The notes beneath the pieces are model-generated. The model saw only the letters and a program-made list of their open reading frames with translations. It made no database searches and was not told where the DNA came from. From Fratercula arctica (taxonomy: Eukaryota; Chordata; Aves; Charadriiformes; Alcidae), in contig CANTUZ010000001.1 in assembly GCA_947846985.1 (NCBI GenBank), forward strand, positions 118,205,757 through 118,269,756: 64,000 nucleotides of DNA, in the 5' to 3' direction. This document shows positions 1 through 44,224 of the stretch, one piece after another. The translations under genes were made by a program, and so were the position numbers. Numbering within the stretch: the first letter of the stretch is position 1; each line of letters begins with the position of its first letter.

Positions 1-291
1 GCCACCATTGCTCACAAATAACAGCGCTACCTGCGTAGTAAGAGTAATCTCTGGGAAAGATGACTTGGGTAGTAATCAGGAAGACAAAAAATCTCCCAGA
101 CCAAAGGATTTTCTCTATTCTTTGTTCAGTTCTCAGCCATTTTTTTTTAAGTGGATCAGAATGACAATTCACTGACTCATATGCCAACATTCCCTCCCTC
201 TAGATACATTCAGGCAATATCAACTTTTTTTAGAGGCAACAAGAGGAATAACTGTGCTTACGTCAGATGGCTGTTTCTAGTAATTACTTAC

Positions 292-428
292 TGATTTTAG
301 GAATGGCTTGAAAGTGAGCTTTTAATATGCTGCTTTCTCCTCTTCGGTCCAGTGAGAAGGTAAGTAACATTACATTACTTGACGAAGTTAAACGTACAAC
401 AGGAGTCCAGGCCCCCGGTCCACACCAT
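292..428 (-). CDS. Matriptase-like gene exon 8: CUB1, second part
   Basis: Acceptor ATTTCAG and donor A/GTAAGT; phase 2 in, phase 1 out. It encodes WCGPGAWTPVVRL, SSNVMLLTF and AHFQAIPKI, aligning with TMPRSS7 exon 8. It is the last exon of this gene inside the window. Confidence 0.88.
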
Positions 429-3400
429 CTGAAATATGACAAAGATTACATTAAAAAAACATTTCCCACATTCCAGTCATCTTTGCTGAGAAACTGGGCA
501 GAAATAACATTGATCTGGTCATCTGTGTCTCAGAAATATTCCCCTGGCTACCACTTCCCTTTTATTCTTCCACCCAGTTGATACTACACAAGATGCTCGA
601 GTTTCCTAGCACTGAGGTTGAGTCACTCAGGGTGAACATCACAGATATTCTTGCCTAACAGGTGCCCTGGAGTTTTCAGACCTGTAGAAGCATCAGAAAG
701 GCAGTACCAGGTTATGTTACTTCAGTAGTGATAGTGGTACTGAGTAGTAGAGGGTAGCACTGAAAAGGCAACAAGTGCCAGTGCAGCAGTGTTGGGCAGC
801 ATCAACGCAACAGAAAAGAAACCCAAAGCTTTTCCAATCTATTAACATTCAGCTTGGTTTCATGTCACAAAAGCTGTCACACAAGATGTGGAGTGTCATG
901 CATGGCAACTATTTCTTCTTATTGTCTTTCTTTTGTTTAAATAATGAGGAGTTAATTTCTATCTTGAAGCTTGAATACTTACTATCGCTTGTAATTTGAG
1001 ATGCTATTTCTTGCACCTGTAAATTCACTCTTGTATTTATTCCATTTTGAAATCCACAGCATATTTTGCATTTCTTTTCATTTACAACTCTGTGTGTGAA
1101 AAATTTCGATCACCTTTCTCTTTTTCTATGCACAGCAAATTGAAACAATTAAGATTAGACCTCACGGTAAGAGAGTATTTCCATCATACACCTGCATCAA
1201 GTTCTTTGACTTGTCACTGAGATCCAGGCTAACAGCATTAAAATAAAATTTTTAAACCTTAAACTGAAAGCAGTCCTCTTCTGCCTTTAGGAGGTTATTC
1301 CCTGCTCCCATTTCAATGGATCTGTGGTTTGCTTCTCTTTTGTAGATGTTATTAAATCCTTTTTATCATAATACCTGTCAAATCCTTTATATAATGAACA
1401 ATTTGAGTCCCATCCACCCTGCCATGTGGAAGTCTTTCAGCATCTTAATCTTCTTGATCTTCTACCCTGTCAACAGCCTGGCTTATCTTCTAGCTGTACT
1501 TTTTGTGACAGTATACTCAGAAAAGCAAGGCAAGCACATATGAGAAGAGTTGTTCACATGAGATGCCTACTTTTACAGTACACCTCGCTATCTCAGCTCA
1601 CTCACTCTTTAGTATTTGTTGCTGAACAGCTGTATTACTGCAGTTTACAGAAGCTGGTGAGAATCATTTTAATCACCATGTGTGATCCTAGACCTGGACA
1701 TCAGGGAATAATAGCTATAATACAACAATTCCTGGCTGTCATGGATATCATGCATCTGTCCTAAGTATGAGACAAGCTGCTTTTAGCTGAAGTAGAAAAC
1801 TGATAGACACATGCGAAAAGACATATTTGCTAGGCTGGCAATAAAAATAACCAAAAAAAGTCAACTTTCTGGAGGTACCATAGGGCTTTTATCATCATTT
1901 CAGTCACCAAACTGTTCCAGTTCTTTTACAGCCCGACATCAATGCACATTCTTGAACTTGGTCTTAACTTACTGCATTGATGTTCTCTGAACATGTTATA
2001 TCTTACACCTGTGTTTGTTGGTTTTGCTAGGTTCCTGTTTCTTTCATCCATGTGGACGACTCTACATTTCTGGTTCTTAAAAAGCTGAACCATCGCTAAT
2101 AATGCACAATGGACTAACAGTCCTGGCAATAACCCAAAATCAGCAGCAGAGCAGATGTAGTCCAGCATCAGGAATGGGATTCTCCATGTTATGCTACAAT
2201 CTGAGTCTAACTCCTTACAAAAACACTGCGTTCACTCCACTCCTGGCCTTCCGACAGTCTGCCAATAATGGCAAGCTCTTGTGACTTGTTGCATAAAGAA
2301 GAGAAGTCTGTTAACAGAGATGAAGAAGACCACCTACTCATTTCAAGTAGTCAAATCGCTATTAAATAAATGTGTTTCAGACACTGTTAACTGAATCTGC
2401 ATGCTCAGCTAGTCTCTTCCTAAAAGTTCTTAAAAAAAAAAATTCCCCCGTTGAAACCATCCATCCTCAGATTCTTGTTTATTTATTTTGTTAATAAAAC
2501 AGGTTCATGGTGGATAACATGTCCATACATGAAATTTGGCTCTGGAAAGTGGGAGCAGTGTGGCCACTGAAGGTTACAAGATCATCTGTTCTCATTTATG
2601 CAAATGGACTACACAGTGACTCTGGGGCTGGAGCCTTCCATACACACAAACCCCTGTTATGAACAGGGATTTGTCTGTGACTGGACTGCTATAAAACATG
2701 TGTTTTCTAAAAGTAATAGAATACAATACTCTAAAAAAGTTAAAGTCTGTATCTTTTTGCGTTGTGACAGTAAATGCATGAAATCGAAACCAGTAGAAAT
2801 TAGTCATAATGTAGAACAAAACCCACAGGAATTTATAATTCATTGAGGGGGGAGAATAATATGGAAGAACTTTTTATAGCCTTATACAAGATTTTTAATT
2901 AAGTTGTATTTAGAGTCTTACATTTTGGAAGCTGGTTTGATATCATTTTGATATCATGACAGCTTGAGAGTTTCTGTACAGCTCAATAAAACATCTTTGT
3001 TCAGTACTATCATACCTTGTAATGATCTTGTTCTGCAGAGGAAGAAGGAAATCATATGCTGATAAGTGGTGTGATGCACAGCTCTCTGGAGTGACACCAT
3101 GCAAAGTGATAACTACCAGTCTCACCACATAGTTAGAAGGAACTCGCAGCCTCCATTGATAAAAAGACTTTTTGGGATTCATCAGAGTTAGAGTCCTGTT
3201 GTTGCCTGGCTTGGCATACAGGTCAAAGGATACTGCTATACAAAAGAAGCTAGATCAGTGGCTGAAAAACTGTTAAGTTGAAAGATAAATTAAGTTATTG
3301 GGTAAAATTTCAGAAGAGGTGGCAATAATCGCCTACCCACATTTCTTGACTATTATGATCTCCTTTTCCCTTACTTTTACAACTCTCTTCCCTTTTCCCC

Positions 3401-6400
3401 GCCAGGCTGCATCATTTTCTCCTCTTGCTCTGGCCAAGAAAGCACAGCACCTCACCACCATCAGCTCATCATACACTCAGCAAGCAGGAGGGGACTTGGC
3501 TCCAGGTACTGCCATCTCTGCTTGAAACCTACTGCTTCCTTTGCCATTTTCTCTTCATCCCTCTCCATGCAATGAGAACACTAAGACTATGACACCAATC
3601 TTGAGGCGTGCTTGATATGGAGAAATGAGGCAAAGTGAATTAAAGGTCTACAATATTAGACTAATCACAAATTATCTAGTCACAAGACAAATAAATTATG
3701 TCTAATTTTATATAGTAGCTTTTTAAAAGATGCCAAGAAAAGGAGCCACAGCTCATTGCAGTTCAGTGGGATTTATTGAATTTCAAACATTCTAGTCAGA
3801 ACACCAGAATAAAAGCTGTGAGACATTTTCATCTCAGCCTTTATTTGAAGCACAGGCCAGAGAAGTTCCTAGTCTGGTTTAGTTCATAGGCCCTACAAAT
3901 AAAAGAATAACTGGGAAACTGTCATTTTTATGTTGTAGGATTTTTTTTTCCCCATAGTGATATTAATTAGGCTTGAAGAATAATTACCTGATTTTAGCAT
4001 CACATCATATTCTGTGGAATCTGAAACTGAAATTTAATAACTATCAGCTACACAAGCCAAAGAAACAAACTGGAGAAAGAAAAAAACGCAGAATAGGTAT
4101 TAAATGACAGGTACATTGTTACCAAAAAGGTCCATTGTAACGAGACCAAAATCTTCCTCCCCAGAAGAACTGAACAGCTGAGCTGCTTGTTTACTACTGA
4201 TTTTTTTTTGTTCCACTGGGGTTAATTTTTTAAGAGAAGCAACCATATCTTGTGGTGCCCAGAATGTATTCCAGTAGTAAGCTCGAAGTCCAGACTCTCC
4301 TTCGCTGTGGAGGGAAAAAAATGCATCATAAGTGCGATCTAATTATTATTTTGGACATGCTTTCCACTGGTCTGCAGTTTTGGCTTTCACAGTTCCATAG
4401 AGAGTTGAAATGCTATGCAAAAAGTTGAAGCTGAATACAAGGCAAAAAGCTTTCTTGTTTAACAATTGCTTTTTCTATACCGTAGAAATACTTCAAAAAT
4501 ATGCTGCTTAAACAGTAACACACTGAGGCTGAAAACTACACCACGCAGAAAATCCTTGCAATCATTCTTACAGAGTTGGATGTTTCCATCCCTGCTGCAT
4601 AATTATACACTTTTAAGACCATATTACATTTCTAGACACATTGTCCTCAACATTTTTAACTGAGTCTCACACCATATGACAATATCGTTTTATGCCCATA
4701 CATTGATACAACATTTCACACAATTCTTGTTAAACTAAATATCGTGTACGTGTGCATATATAAAGTATTACTTAAATGATTCAAAGAGACAGTCAATCAA
4801 TCACACCCTTCCTTTCAAAATGTCCTATGGACTGAACATCCAGAACTTTTCAAAGGTTATCAGGATAGTAGTAGCCATCTGCTCAATGTATTTACAGGAG
4901 CTTTGTCGAAAATTATACCTTTAAGTTTTGTCTTGAGAAGTTAGAAAGGAACTTCATTTAAACTGACAAAACCAAAATAAGATTCTGCAAGTAGTAGAGA
5001 AAAAACCCTGCTGAACTGCGATTTCAAAAATCAAAAGTAGATGAATAAACTACAAAGCAATCTGTAAACCAAGGCACAATTAACCAAACTTAATTTTTCT
5101 CAACAACTCTAGAGGGCATGACAGAAATTACGCTATTACATTAGCTCTGAGCTCAAATACCTAAGTGCATTTCTGCATTTTTTCATTCCCTGTTATAGAC
5201 ATCTGCATATTCTCCCATACAACTACATTAAAATGTATGAAAAAAGGTAAGACAAACACAACAATATCTGGAATGGTACCTACCTGAAAGCAACCACTAC
5301 AGACTTCAAGTGATACTTTCCCAAGGAGGAAGACTCATATGTTTCTGCAAACTGGCAGTTAAGCAAATGGTAAAAGAAAATGTAAAGCATTACATTTTAG
5401 CGTCAATATCTCTTTAATGTCATTCTCTTATGCTAGAAAGTATTTGTCTTTTTCTTCCTTTCCTTTTCCTCACCCTCCCATATTACAAGCACTATCCATC
5501 ATTTCCACAAAACATATCAAAAAAGGATCATACACGTGCATTCATTTCCACTCAAAAAAAATAAAAGTACTTCTAAGTCACATCACATTTCAAGACCATT
5601 GAGATAGCTCTTAATTAGCCACAAAAACCAGAAAACTTTATGAATACATTTATATTTTTGTTTCAGTTTTTAAGTTGCTGGCATATAATCTTGACATGAG
5701 CAACTTGTATTGGCTGTGCACAAAGCAGCTTTGAGACACTAGATTAGCTCTTCTGGGAAATACAGGCTAACAGAGAACTGCTTTGTGTTTAAGATTGCTG
5801 TTCACATGTGCCCAGGAAACAGTATTGATCTCACAAATAGGAACTCAAATAAGAAGTGCAAGAATGCAAGCATTGTTGTGGGGGATAAGGGAAAACAAAA
5901 CAAAACATTAAGCATTGAATTGGAGCTATAACTAAAAAAAAAAAAAATCAATGAGAAAAATGTAACAAGGAAGAGTGTTTGAATAAAGTAAAACAAAAAA
6001 CACGCTCCAAATTCCTTTAAGAAGAAAAATTTACCCATAACACTGAAACCCCCAGGTTTTGTTACCTAGAAAACTTTGGCTTTACTGAGAGACACACAGC
6101 CCCAGTTGTCTAGCTACATTCCTAAAGATGTACACCGCCGAGCCACTTGCTAGATTTAAACTTACTACCTTGAAGGAAAAAAAATTGTGACTAACTGGAG
6201 TCTGCTCCTCATTCCCAGTCTGATTGTGTAACAAATATATACTGCTATAGTTATGTGGGAACTTACATAATTTTGGATTGCTTCTGCTTGCAGGAGGAAT
6301 TTCTGTGACTTTGGATCGTTTAAGTCATTTGTATAAGTCAAATTAGGAATTTCTACACTTCCACCAATATAAATAAAGGAGAAAGCTGGAGCTGAGAAAA

Positions 6401-7633
6401 AAGGGTTAAACAAATTAGCACACCTAATAACATTACAGAAAAGCTTCCAGAACAAGAGGTTTGCAGAAGCATGTATTTGTCCTTGGTATCTGTAAGTATT
6501 AGTTCTTAAGAGAAACATGCAGTAATAGCCAGAGCACTGAGTCAGTCCCATTGACAAAATAATGCCTAGGAGGAAAGGAGAGGAACGAAATACATGTTCA
6601 GACAAGCATTTCTCCTAGGAAGCTTAATCGTTAAATTTCCGTTTTTTGCAGCATTATCCTCCTGAAGAGATACTGTTTTAAAGACTATGTGTTGGGGTCT
6701 GGGAAGGAGTGTACATAAGTTAGGTAGCCATTCTGTTTTGAAAAAATGAATAGAAGATACACAGTTAATTCCTATAGGTTCTTGGGAAAGATGACAGTTA
6801 TAGTAATGATGGTATTCATGAGCAGAGACAAAAAATGTAGAGGTAAAATACATACCTTCGTTATTCTTGTGCAACTACCAACTGCTAACTATTGTCCACT
6901 TTGTTGCTTTAGCAAAGACATTAAGGAGAAGGGAAAGTCAGTAGTTTATACACACATGCTTAACTGCTTAGTGCAGAACTTTTCAGATTAATCATTCACA
7001 CAGTGGGAAAAAAACCCCATCCCATCCAGACCACTCTGGGGAGTTACACTTACAGAATGAATAGTGCAGGATTAGCATGATTACTGTAACTATTAAAGAA
7101 ACTATAGGCAATATTCCTAGAAGCCATCTGCTCCAGAAACACAGCCTCATCCATTTGAAGAAACAGCACTTCTGACACAAGCCTTCTCGGTAGGATGGGC
7201 AGTAGCGAATACGTGGACTTTCCTAGAGAAAGACACGGGAAGGCATCAATTAGTAAGACAGCACAAGAAGAGCTATTGTACCATATTTTGGTATATTTAC
7301 ACTTTTAATTTTTGAGGAGGTTTCAATTGAGATAATATCTTTCACGTTATGAAAGATAGGTGACATCAGCTATGTCACATATGAAACCCAAACATTTGCA
7401 ACGCACTTCAAGCTATGTAAGTGGGGGGAAAGATTGCTGTCGCTTTGGTTAGGAGCAGTTTGCATATGAAGAGCAGAGGTCAATACACAGCACAGTGGGT
7501 AGAGAGAACACTTACTGTGCTCCTGCTGTAAAGCTTAGCTGGTGTCTCTTACCTGCCTTGCAGCCTGCTCAGAGTCATATGGAGCTGGTATGGTGAACAC
7601 GGAAACCCGGCTGGAGGGGAAAGCCCGTATCAT
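292..7633 (-). CDS. Matriptase-like type II transmembrane gene, 5' part (TM, SEA, CUB1); TMPRSS7 tandem paralogue
   Basis: Exons on the minus strand: 7553-7633, 7054-7222, 6267-6391, 5284-5351, 4123-4304, 3988-4026, 3016-3235, 292-428. They join in frame for 340 codons and the gene continues beyond the left edge. Residues 1-59 are cytosolic, about 60-79 a membrane anchor, about 88-208 SEA, and about 222-340 CUB1. SEA motifs SSSLGKYHLKSVVVAF and AYYW resemble matriptase (ST14), as do the CUB motifs QWRLRVPSNYVVRL, WCGPG and VMLLTF. Intron phases (0,1,0,2,1,1,2,1) equal those of TMPRSS7 introns 1-8. A protease domain is expected off-window but not seen. The slot corresponds to mammalian C3orf52, which is much shorter. 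It starts only 1.9 kb after the TMPRSS7 stop. It could also be annotated as ST14-like or TMPRSS7-like; I give no symbol. Confidence 0.87.
429..3015 (-). other. Intron 7 of the matriptase-like gene
   Basis: AT-rich sequence of 2.6 kb with no coding exon, RNA gene or clear repeat recognised. Open frames here lack splice context and family similarity. A small direct repeat (TTTGATATCAT/TTTTGATATCAT) lies at about 2936-2957. The 291 bp at the left edge are the start of the next intron. Confidence 0.6.
3016..3235 (-). CDS. Matriptase-like gene exon 7: CUB1, first part
   Basis: Acceptor TTGTATAG and donor AG/GTATGA; phase 1 in, phase 2 out. It encodes SFDLYAKPGNNRTLTL, FYQWRLRVPSNYVVRL and ESCASHHLSAYDF. 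The N-terminal Cys that TMPRSS7 has here (NCMYDLYA) is absent. Confidence 0.88.
3840..3845 (-). promoter_or_regulatory. Candidate intronic polyadenylation signal AATAAA
   Basis: A minus-strand AATAAA lies about 255 nt beyond the in-frame stop at 4100 that follows the SEA exon of the matriptase-like gene; a second sits at 3772-3777. They could end a short transmembrane-plus-SEA transcript. Use is unproven. Confidence 0.3.
3988..4026 (-). CDS. Matriptase-like gene exon 6: 39-nt micro-exon
   Basis: Acceptor TTTCAG and donor G/GTAATT; phase 1 in, phase 1 out. It encodes SDSTEYDVMLKS. Length, phases and donor hexamer match TMPRSS7 exon 6. A second in-frame acceptor (TTTCAG ending at 4021) would make a 33-nt form. 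Confidence 0.75.
4123..4304 (-). CDS. Matriptase-like gene exon 5: end of SEA domain
   Basis: Acceptor CTCCACAG and donor G/GTAACA; phase 2 in, phase 1 out. It encodes EGESGLRAYYWNTFWAPQD and a charged stretch. If the donor is skipped, the frame reads into a stop at 4102-4100, giving a SEA-only protein. Confidence 0.85.
5284..5351 (-). CDS. Matriptase-like gene exon 4: SEA domain, 68 nt
   Basis: Acceptor CTGCCAG and donor AG/GTAGGT; phase 0 in, phase 2 out. It encodes FAETYESSSLGKYHLKSV plus VVAF. Length and phases are identical to TMPRSS7 exon 4 (33769-33836), including the split Ser codon. Confidence 0.9.
6267..6391 (-). CDS. Matriptase-like gene exon 3: start of SEA domain
   Basis: Acceptor TCTCAG and donor TAT/GTAAGT; phase 1 in, phase 0 out. 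It encodes FSFIYIGGSVEIPNLTYT and SQKFLLQAEAIQNY, with a sequon at NLT. Same phases as TMPRSS7 exon 3 and six nt shorter. Confidence 0.88.
7054..7222 (-). CDS. Matriptase-like gene exon 2: juxtamembrane and transmembrane segment
   Basis: Acceptor CTCTAG and donor T/GTAAGT; phase 0 in, phase 1 out. It encodes a Cys-rich cytosolic stretch (GLCQKCCFFKW, possible palmitoylation) and the anchor WLLGILPIVSLIVTVIMLIL. Confidence 0.85.
7553..7633 (-). CDS. Matriptase-like gene exon 1 (proposed start)
   Basis: The proposed start is ATG 7633-7631 (A at -3). It encodes MIRAFPSSRVSVFTIPAPYD and a few more residues, ending at donor CAG/GTAAGA in phase 0, the same phase as TMPRSS7 exon 1. A possible acceptor (TTATTAG) at 7663 leaves open an upstream coding exon, because the frame stays open from 7662 to the ATG. 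Confidence 0.65.
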
Positions 7634-9467
7634 GATGCCTTGACAAATGCCTTCTGACAAACCTAATAAGAAAGTCCTAAATGAACCTCGTTTCTAAAAC
7701 ACAACCCAGAATAGCGTACTGCTCTCCCCACCACGCACACCAGGTTTCTCTCATTTCGCTTTTTCCGTGCTGCTTGAAGCTGGAACCAGCTGATCTGCAA
7801 TCAAAGAAGGCGGGCAGGAAAAGTTACCGTCACTGTAACTCTTTGTTTCCCTAACTGGCTAAGTAGGATATGGATCCCATCATTCGAAAACAGATCGGTT
7901 ACCCTCTTCTTTCAGAAATACAAGAATAGGAGATAATTTACGACACCAAGCAAAGGATATGCAAACAATTTACAGGTAAAAAGTCCCAGAGCAAGGCAAA
8001 TGAAGCAACTTCTAATGAACACCTGCTGGAATCCACAGAAATATTTGTGAGAGAGAAGAAATGCACAATTCCACAGACCACCTGAATTTTCCAGCCTCAA
8101 ACCTGTACCACAAAATAAACATAATTGCAAAGCAATTCACATTCACATTTCCTGTTCAGAATTAAAGCACTTTTAAGTCAGCAAGCCAACAAGTTCAGGG
8201 TATTCTGCTTGTAAAATAAGAAAATCAAGGACGTGTGTGGGGAAATAACATATTTTATACATGGGAAGGGAGAGAAAGACAACATGCATGTGCACAAAGA
8301 ATAAAACCTGGAAAAACAAAACAGGCCCAAGAAACCTCAGCTCCAGAAAACAGAAAGAGAACAAAAAAAACGTCAACATTGATCACAGGGAGACTACAAA
8401 AGGGATTAACTGGAAGGCAATCCTCACAGCTCAGGAAGTAAACTACAACTGTAGACAGGCTGCTTTGTTCAAGTCCTCTTTTTTTCAACAGCCTATCTCA
8501 GCTACACACACAACCTGCTGATTGACTGATACTTTATCCCCCTCCTTCATGGAAAAGAAACCCACAGAAAAAACCTAGAGGAACTAAAACCTCTTTTTCT
8601 TCATCTCTAAAAATTATATCAAGATTTTTTTAAAACTATATACAATCAGAGAACCTAATTCCATCACAGTTTAAAATACCTCTCAGATGGTAGAAGCATT
8701 GGTTTTATTTGTGCAAGGACAAGATCATTGCAATAACACACCACAATATTTATTCATTTTGTTAAGGTTGCCTGCAGGTAAAGAATTCAAATTCTCAAGT
8801 GGATAAACTGTGAATAATCTGGAATATGGGGAAATTAAGGCAGGAAATTAAAGAGTCAGTATGTCCAACCCATGCAGTTAATTAAAATGGAAGTTGGAGA
8901 AGGAATAAGACTAATGCTCTCTTCCATGCTTAACTGCAGAACTTCTGATCTCCAGAAATGAGAGCCCTACAGATTTGAGAAGATTGAGTTCACAATCCCT
9001 CCTCTCCCTCTCTCTCTGTCAGCTGTTTTTTGCTGGAGGAGGTAGGGAAAGTAGGATTAGCAAGAGTGCTAACTGTTGATTGCTACTTCATAGTTACTAC
9101 TGTATTGGGCCATGCACACCTCAGAGGAAATGGCTGAGCAAGACTTATGCTTTGTCTCTAGGTGGTCAATTGTATCTTCAGCTTCCCAACTGATGGTTGC
9201 ACATACACTTAATTTGTGCCTGGAAAACAAACACAAAGTCGCAGAAGTTTCTTATTGCACATCCTCCTGTGTCTCCAGGTATCTGCATACAACCACCACC
9301 ACAAGACCAGTCTCTTCCTCTTTCACCAAGGTTTGAGCAAAGGGTATTTGTTACTTCCAGATGTGTACTCCAGAATCAAATATTGTGTAAGCAAGGAGAC
9401 GTGTAAAGAAATTCCACCACTGAACAGTTTTATCAAATATGATTTTTTAATGAAGATATACAGGACA
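7634..9467. other. Short intergenic spacer between TMPRSS7 and the matriptase-like gene
   Basis: About 1.8 kb. It should hold the TMPRSS7 transcript end and the promoter of the downstream gene. I see no TATA box or CpG island, and no other gene. TMPRSS7 read-through transcripts into the second gene are conceivable at this spacing. Confidence 0.55.
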
Positions 9468-9473
9468 TTTATT
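9468..9473 (-). promoter_or_regulatory. Candidate TMPRSS7 polyadenylation signal AATAAA
   Basis: A minus-strand AATAAA lies about 27 nt after the TMPRSS7 stop codon. If used, the 3' UTR would be unusually short (about 50 nt). A later signal cannot be excluded. Confidence 0.4.
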
Positions 9474-9500
9474 TTTTTCCCCAGCAATTCAGTTTTCAAG

Positions 9501-42424
<32,924 letters not shown>

Positions 42425-44224
42425 TCCAGCAGAATTAATTTTATTGCTTGTCCCAGCTGAAAAAGAGCCTTGCACCTTTTCTCAGGCACCACTTCTACTT
42501 CTGAAGCTGAAGACAGCTAACAGCAGCGTCCAGGACCAAGAGAGGCATCAATTTACTTTGATGAGTTTCCAGCTGTAATCTCATCTGCCCTGTTGCTCTT
42601 TTGTGAATATTAGAAGGATACTATCAAGTAACTTTAGGCATGAAAGTCGGACAGAATAAATAGACTTTTGATAGTCTTTTTAAGTTGAAATGGACTCCAA
42701 CTTGTTAAAACAAAGTCACAGTGCTAAAATTTATATATCATTGAAACTTCACAAAATTACTTGCCATAAAGAAGAAAAGTAGCAAGCAAAATGTAAATAT
42801 GAGAGCAACATCACACAACTAAAAGAAGGAAAACAAATTTAAGCACCTTGAGTAAGAGCACGGCAAATAGCAGATAACAATTGCAAACCAAGAAGAGCAT
42901 TTTGACTCTTTTCTAGAATTTTGTACCATGCCTCTTGAACACTCAAATTTGGTTATTTTCTTGTAACCGAGAAATAAGCTGCTAAAGGCAACATCTTTGC
43001 TATTGTTAAAATAGATCAGGCTACACACTGAGAATCCTTCTTGTAATCAGATGCAGGAAGTCACTTGTACCATAACAGTTCCATCCTATTTTCTTTGATA
43101 ATTAAATATTTATAGAGGATGTAAAACAGCACTTTCCTCAATGGATGCTAACTATAGAGCTGTCTTTTCTTTTAAGTGATTAACAATCTCAATACCTTCC
43201 CTGGGTCAACTTCAGCACTGGAGAAATGCCAACTTTTTATGATAAGAAATACACATTCTATTAATTTATCTTTCAAGATATAAAACCTTGACTAACAATC
43301 ATAAAAACCTTAGCAACATAGTAGCGTAGAGGTATACAATAAAAAAGATGTAGCCAGACCTGATAACAGGCAAGCTCCAGGCGTGATCTACACTCCATTG
43401 CTGTAACCAACAATAGATGACTTAAACTACAAGGTAAAAAGTCCTACACTTGGATAATATACTTGTAATCTAAAATATTTCTTGTCTGTGTGTTAGTCTT
43501 TGGCTTCTGCCCTGAAGCACAATATTTATGTTCTCCGTCATTATGATTTGTTCTAGAACTGCAATATATTTTAACCATATGAAGAGATATGTTAAGCTCT
43601 GGGCCTTATTAATGCTTTAATAGCATAGGAAAATATATTCATTTATTCTGCATTACTATATAGAATTGCTTCCAACTCCCACCTTTTTTTTTTTTTTTTT
43701 TTTTTTTATTACACTTAATTTTGGGGGGACTGTTGTGGTCTCTTAATGTGTTCATGTAACTCCCAAAAGCCTTCTACTATTCTGTGCGCAGGGATTTACT
43801 ACGGTATAAACAGTATCTCAGAAGCTGGTCCAGAGATTAAGAGAGCAGCATTGTACATAAAAATACTTTCCCTCTGTCAGTATCAAAGTCTTTTGCATGT
43901 TCATTCAATAAGTCCTTTATGCTCTGAGGAAGCACAGTTATCATCTCCAGATTTCACTTTTCTTCAGCCGTTTAACTTCACATATTTTCTCCTGAGATGA
44001 TAAAAATAACCATGGTGTTTGTTACTGAAGTAGCAACGAGAGTCAGTCACAAGGTGCAGTATTAAATGCGTGCTTTAAACCGGGTAAGAAAATTATATGC
44101 CATTTTCTCTAGATTACACAGAAAAGCTGAGGTAGAAGCTATTTCCATCCCTTCAGTGGGGTAAATAACATCATTACGCACCTTTCACTTATCTAAGCTG
44201 TATATGGGCCACTTGTATGAAATA
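42425..44224. promoter_or_regulatory. Presumed TMPRSS7 5' UTR and promoter region
   Basis: Upstream of the TMPRSS7 ATG the sequence is AT-rich with no CpG island. A CAATAAAA sequence lies just 17-26 nt before the ATG, too close for a useful TATA box. The transcription start cannot be placed from sequence. Confidence 0.35.
43684..43708. repeat. Poly(T) tract, 25 T
   Basis: Homopolymer about 1.3 kb upstream of TMPRSS7 exon 1. No adjoining retropseudogene was recognised. Confidence 0.9.

Noticed and set aside
4100..4304. Ending the matriptase-like gene at the stop codon 4102-4100, as a plain C3orf52 orthologue
   Set aside because: Three further exons (3988-4026, 3016-3235, 292-428) join in frame with CUB1 sequence and TMPRSS7-like phases, so the short form is at most an isoform.
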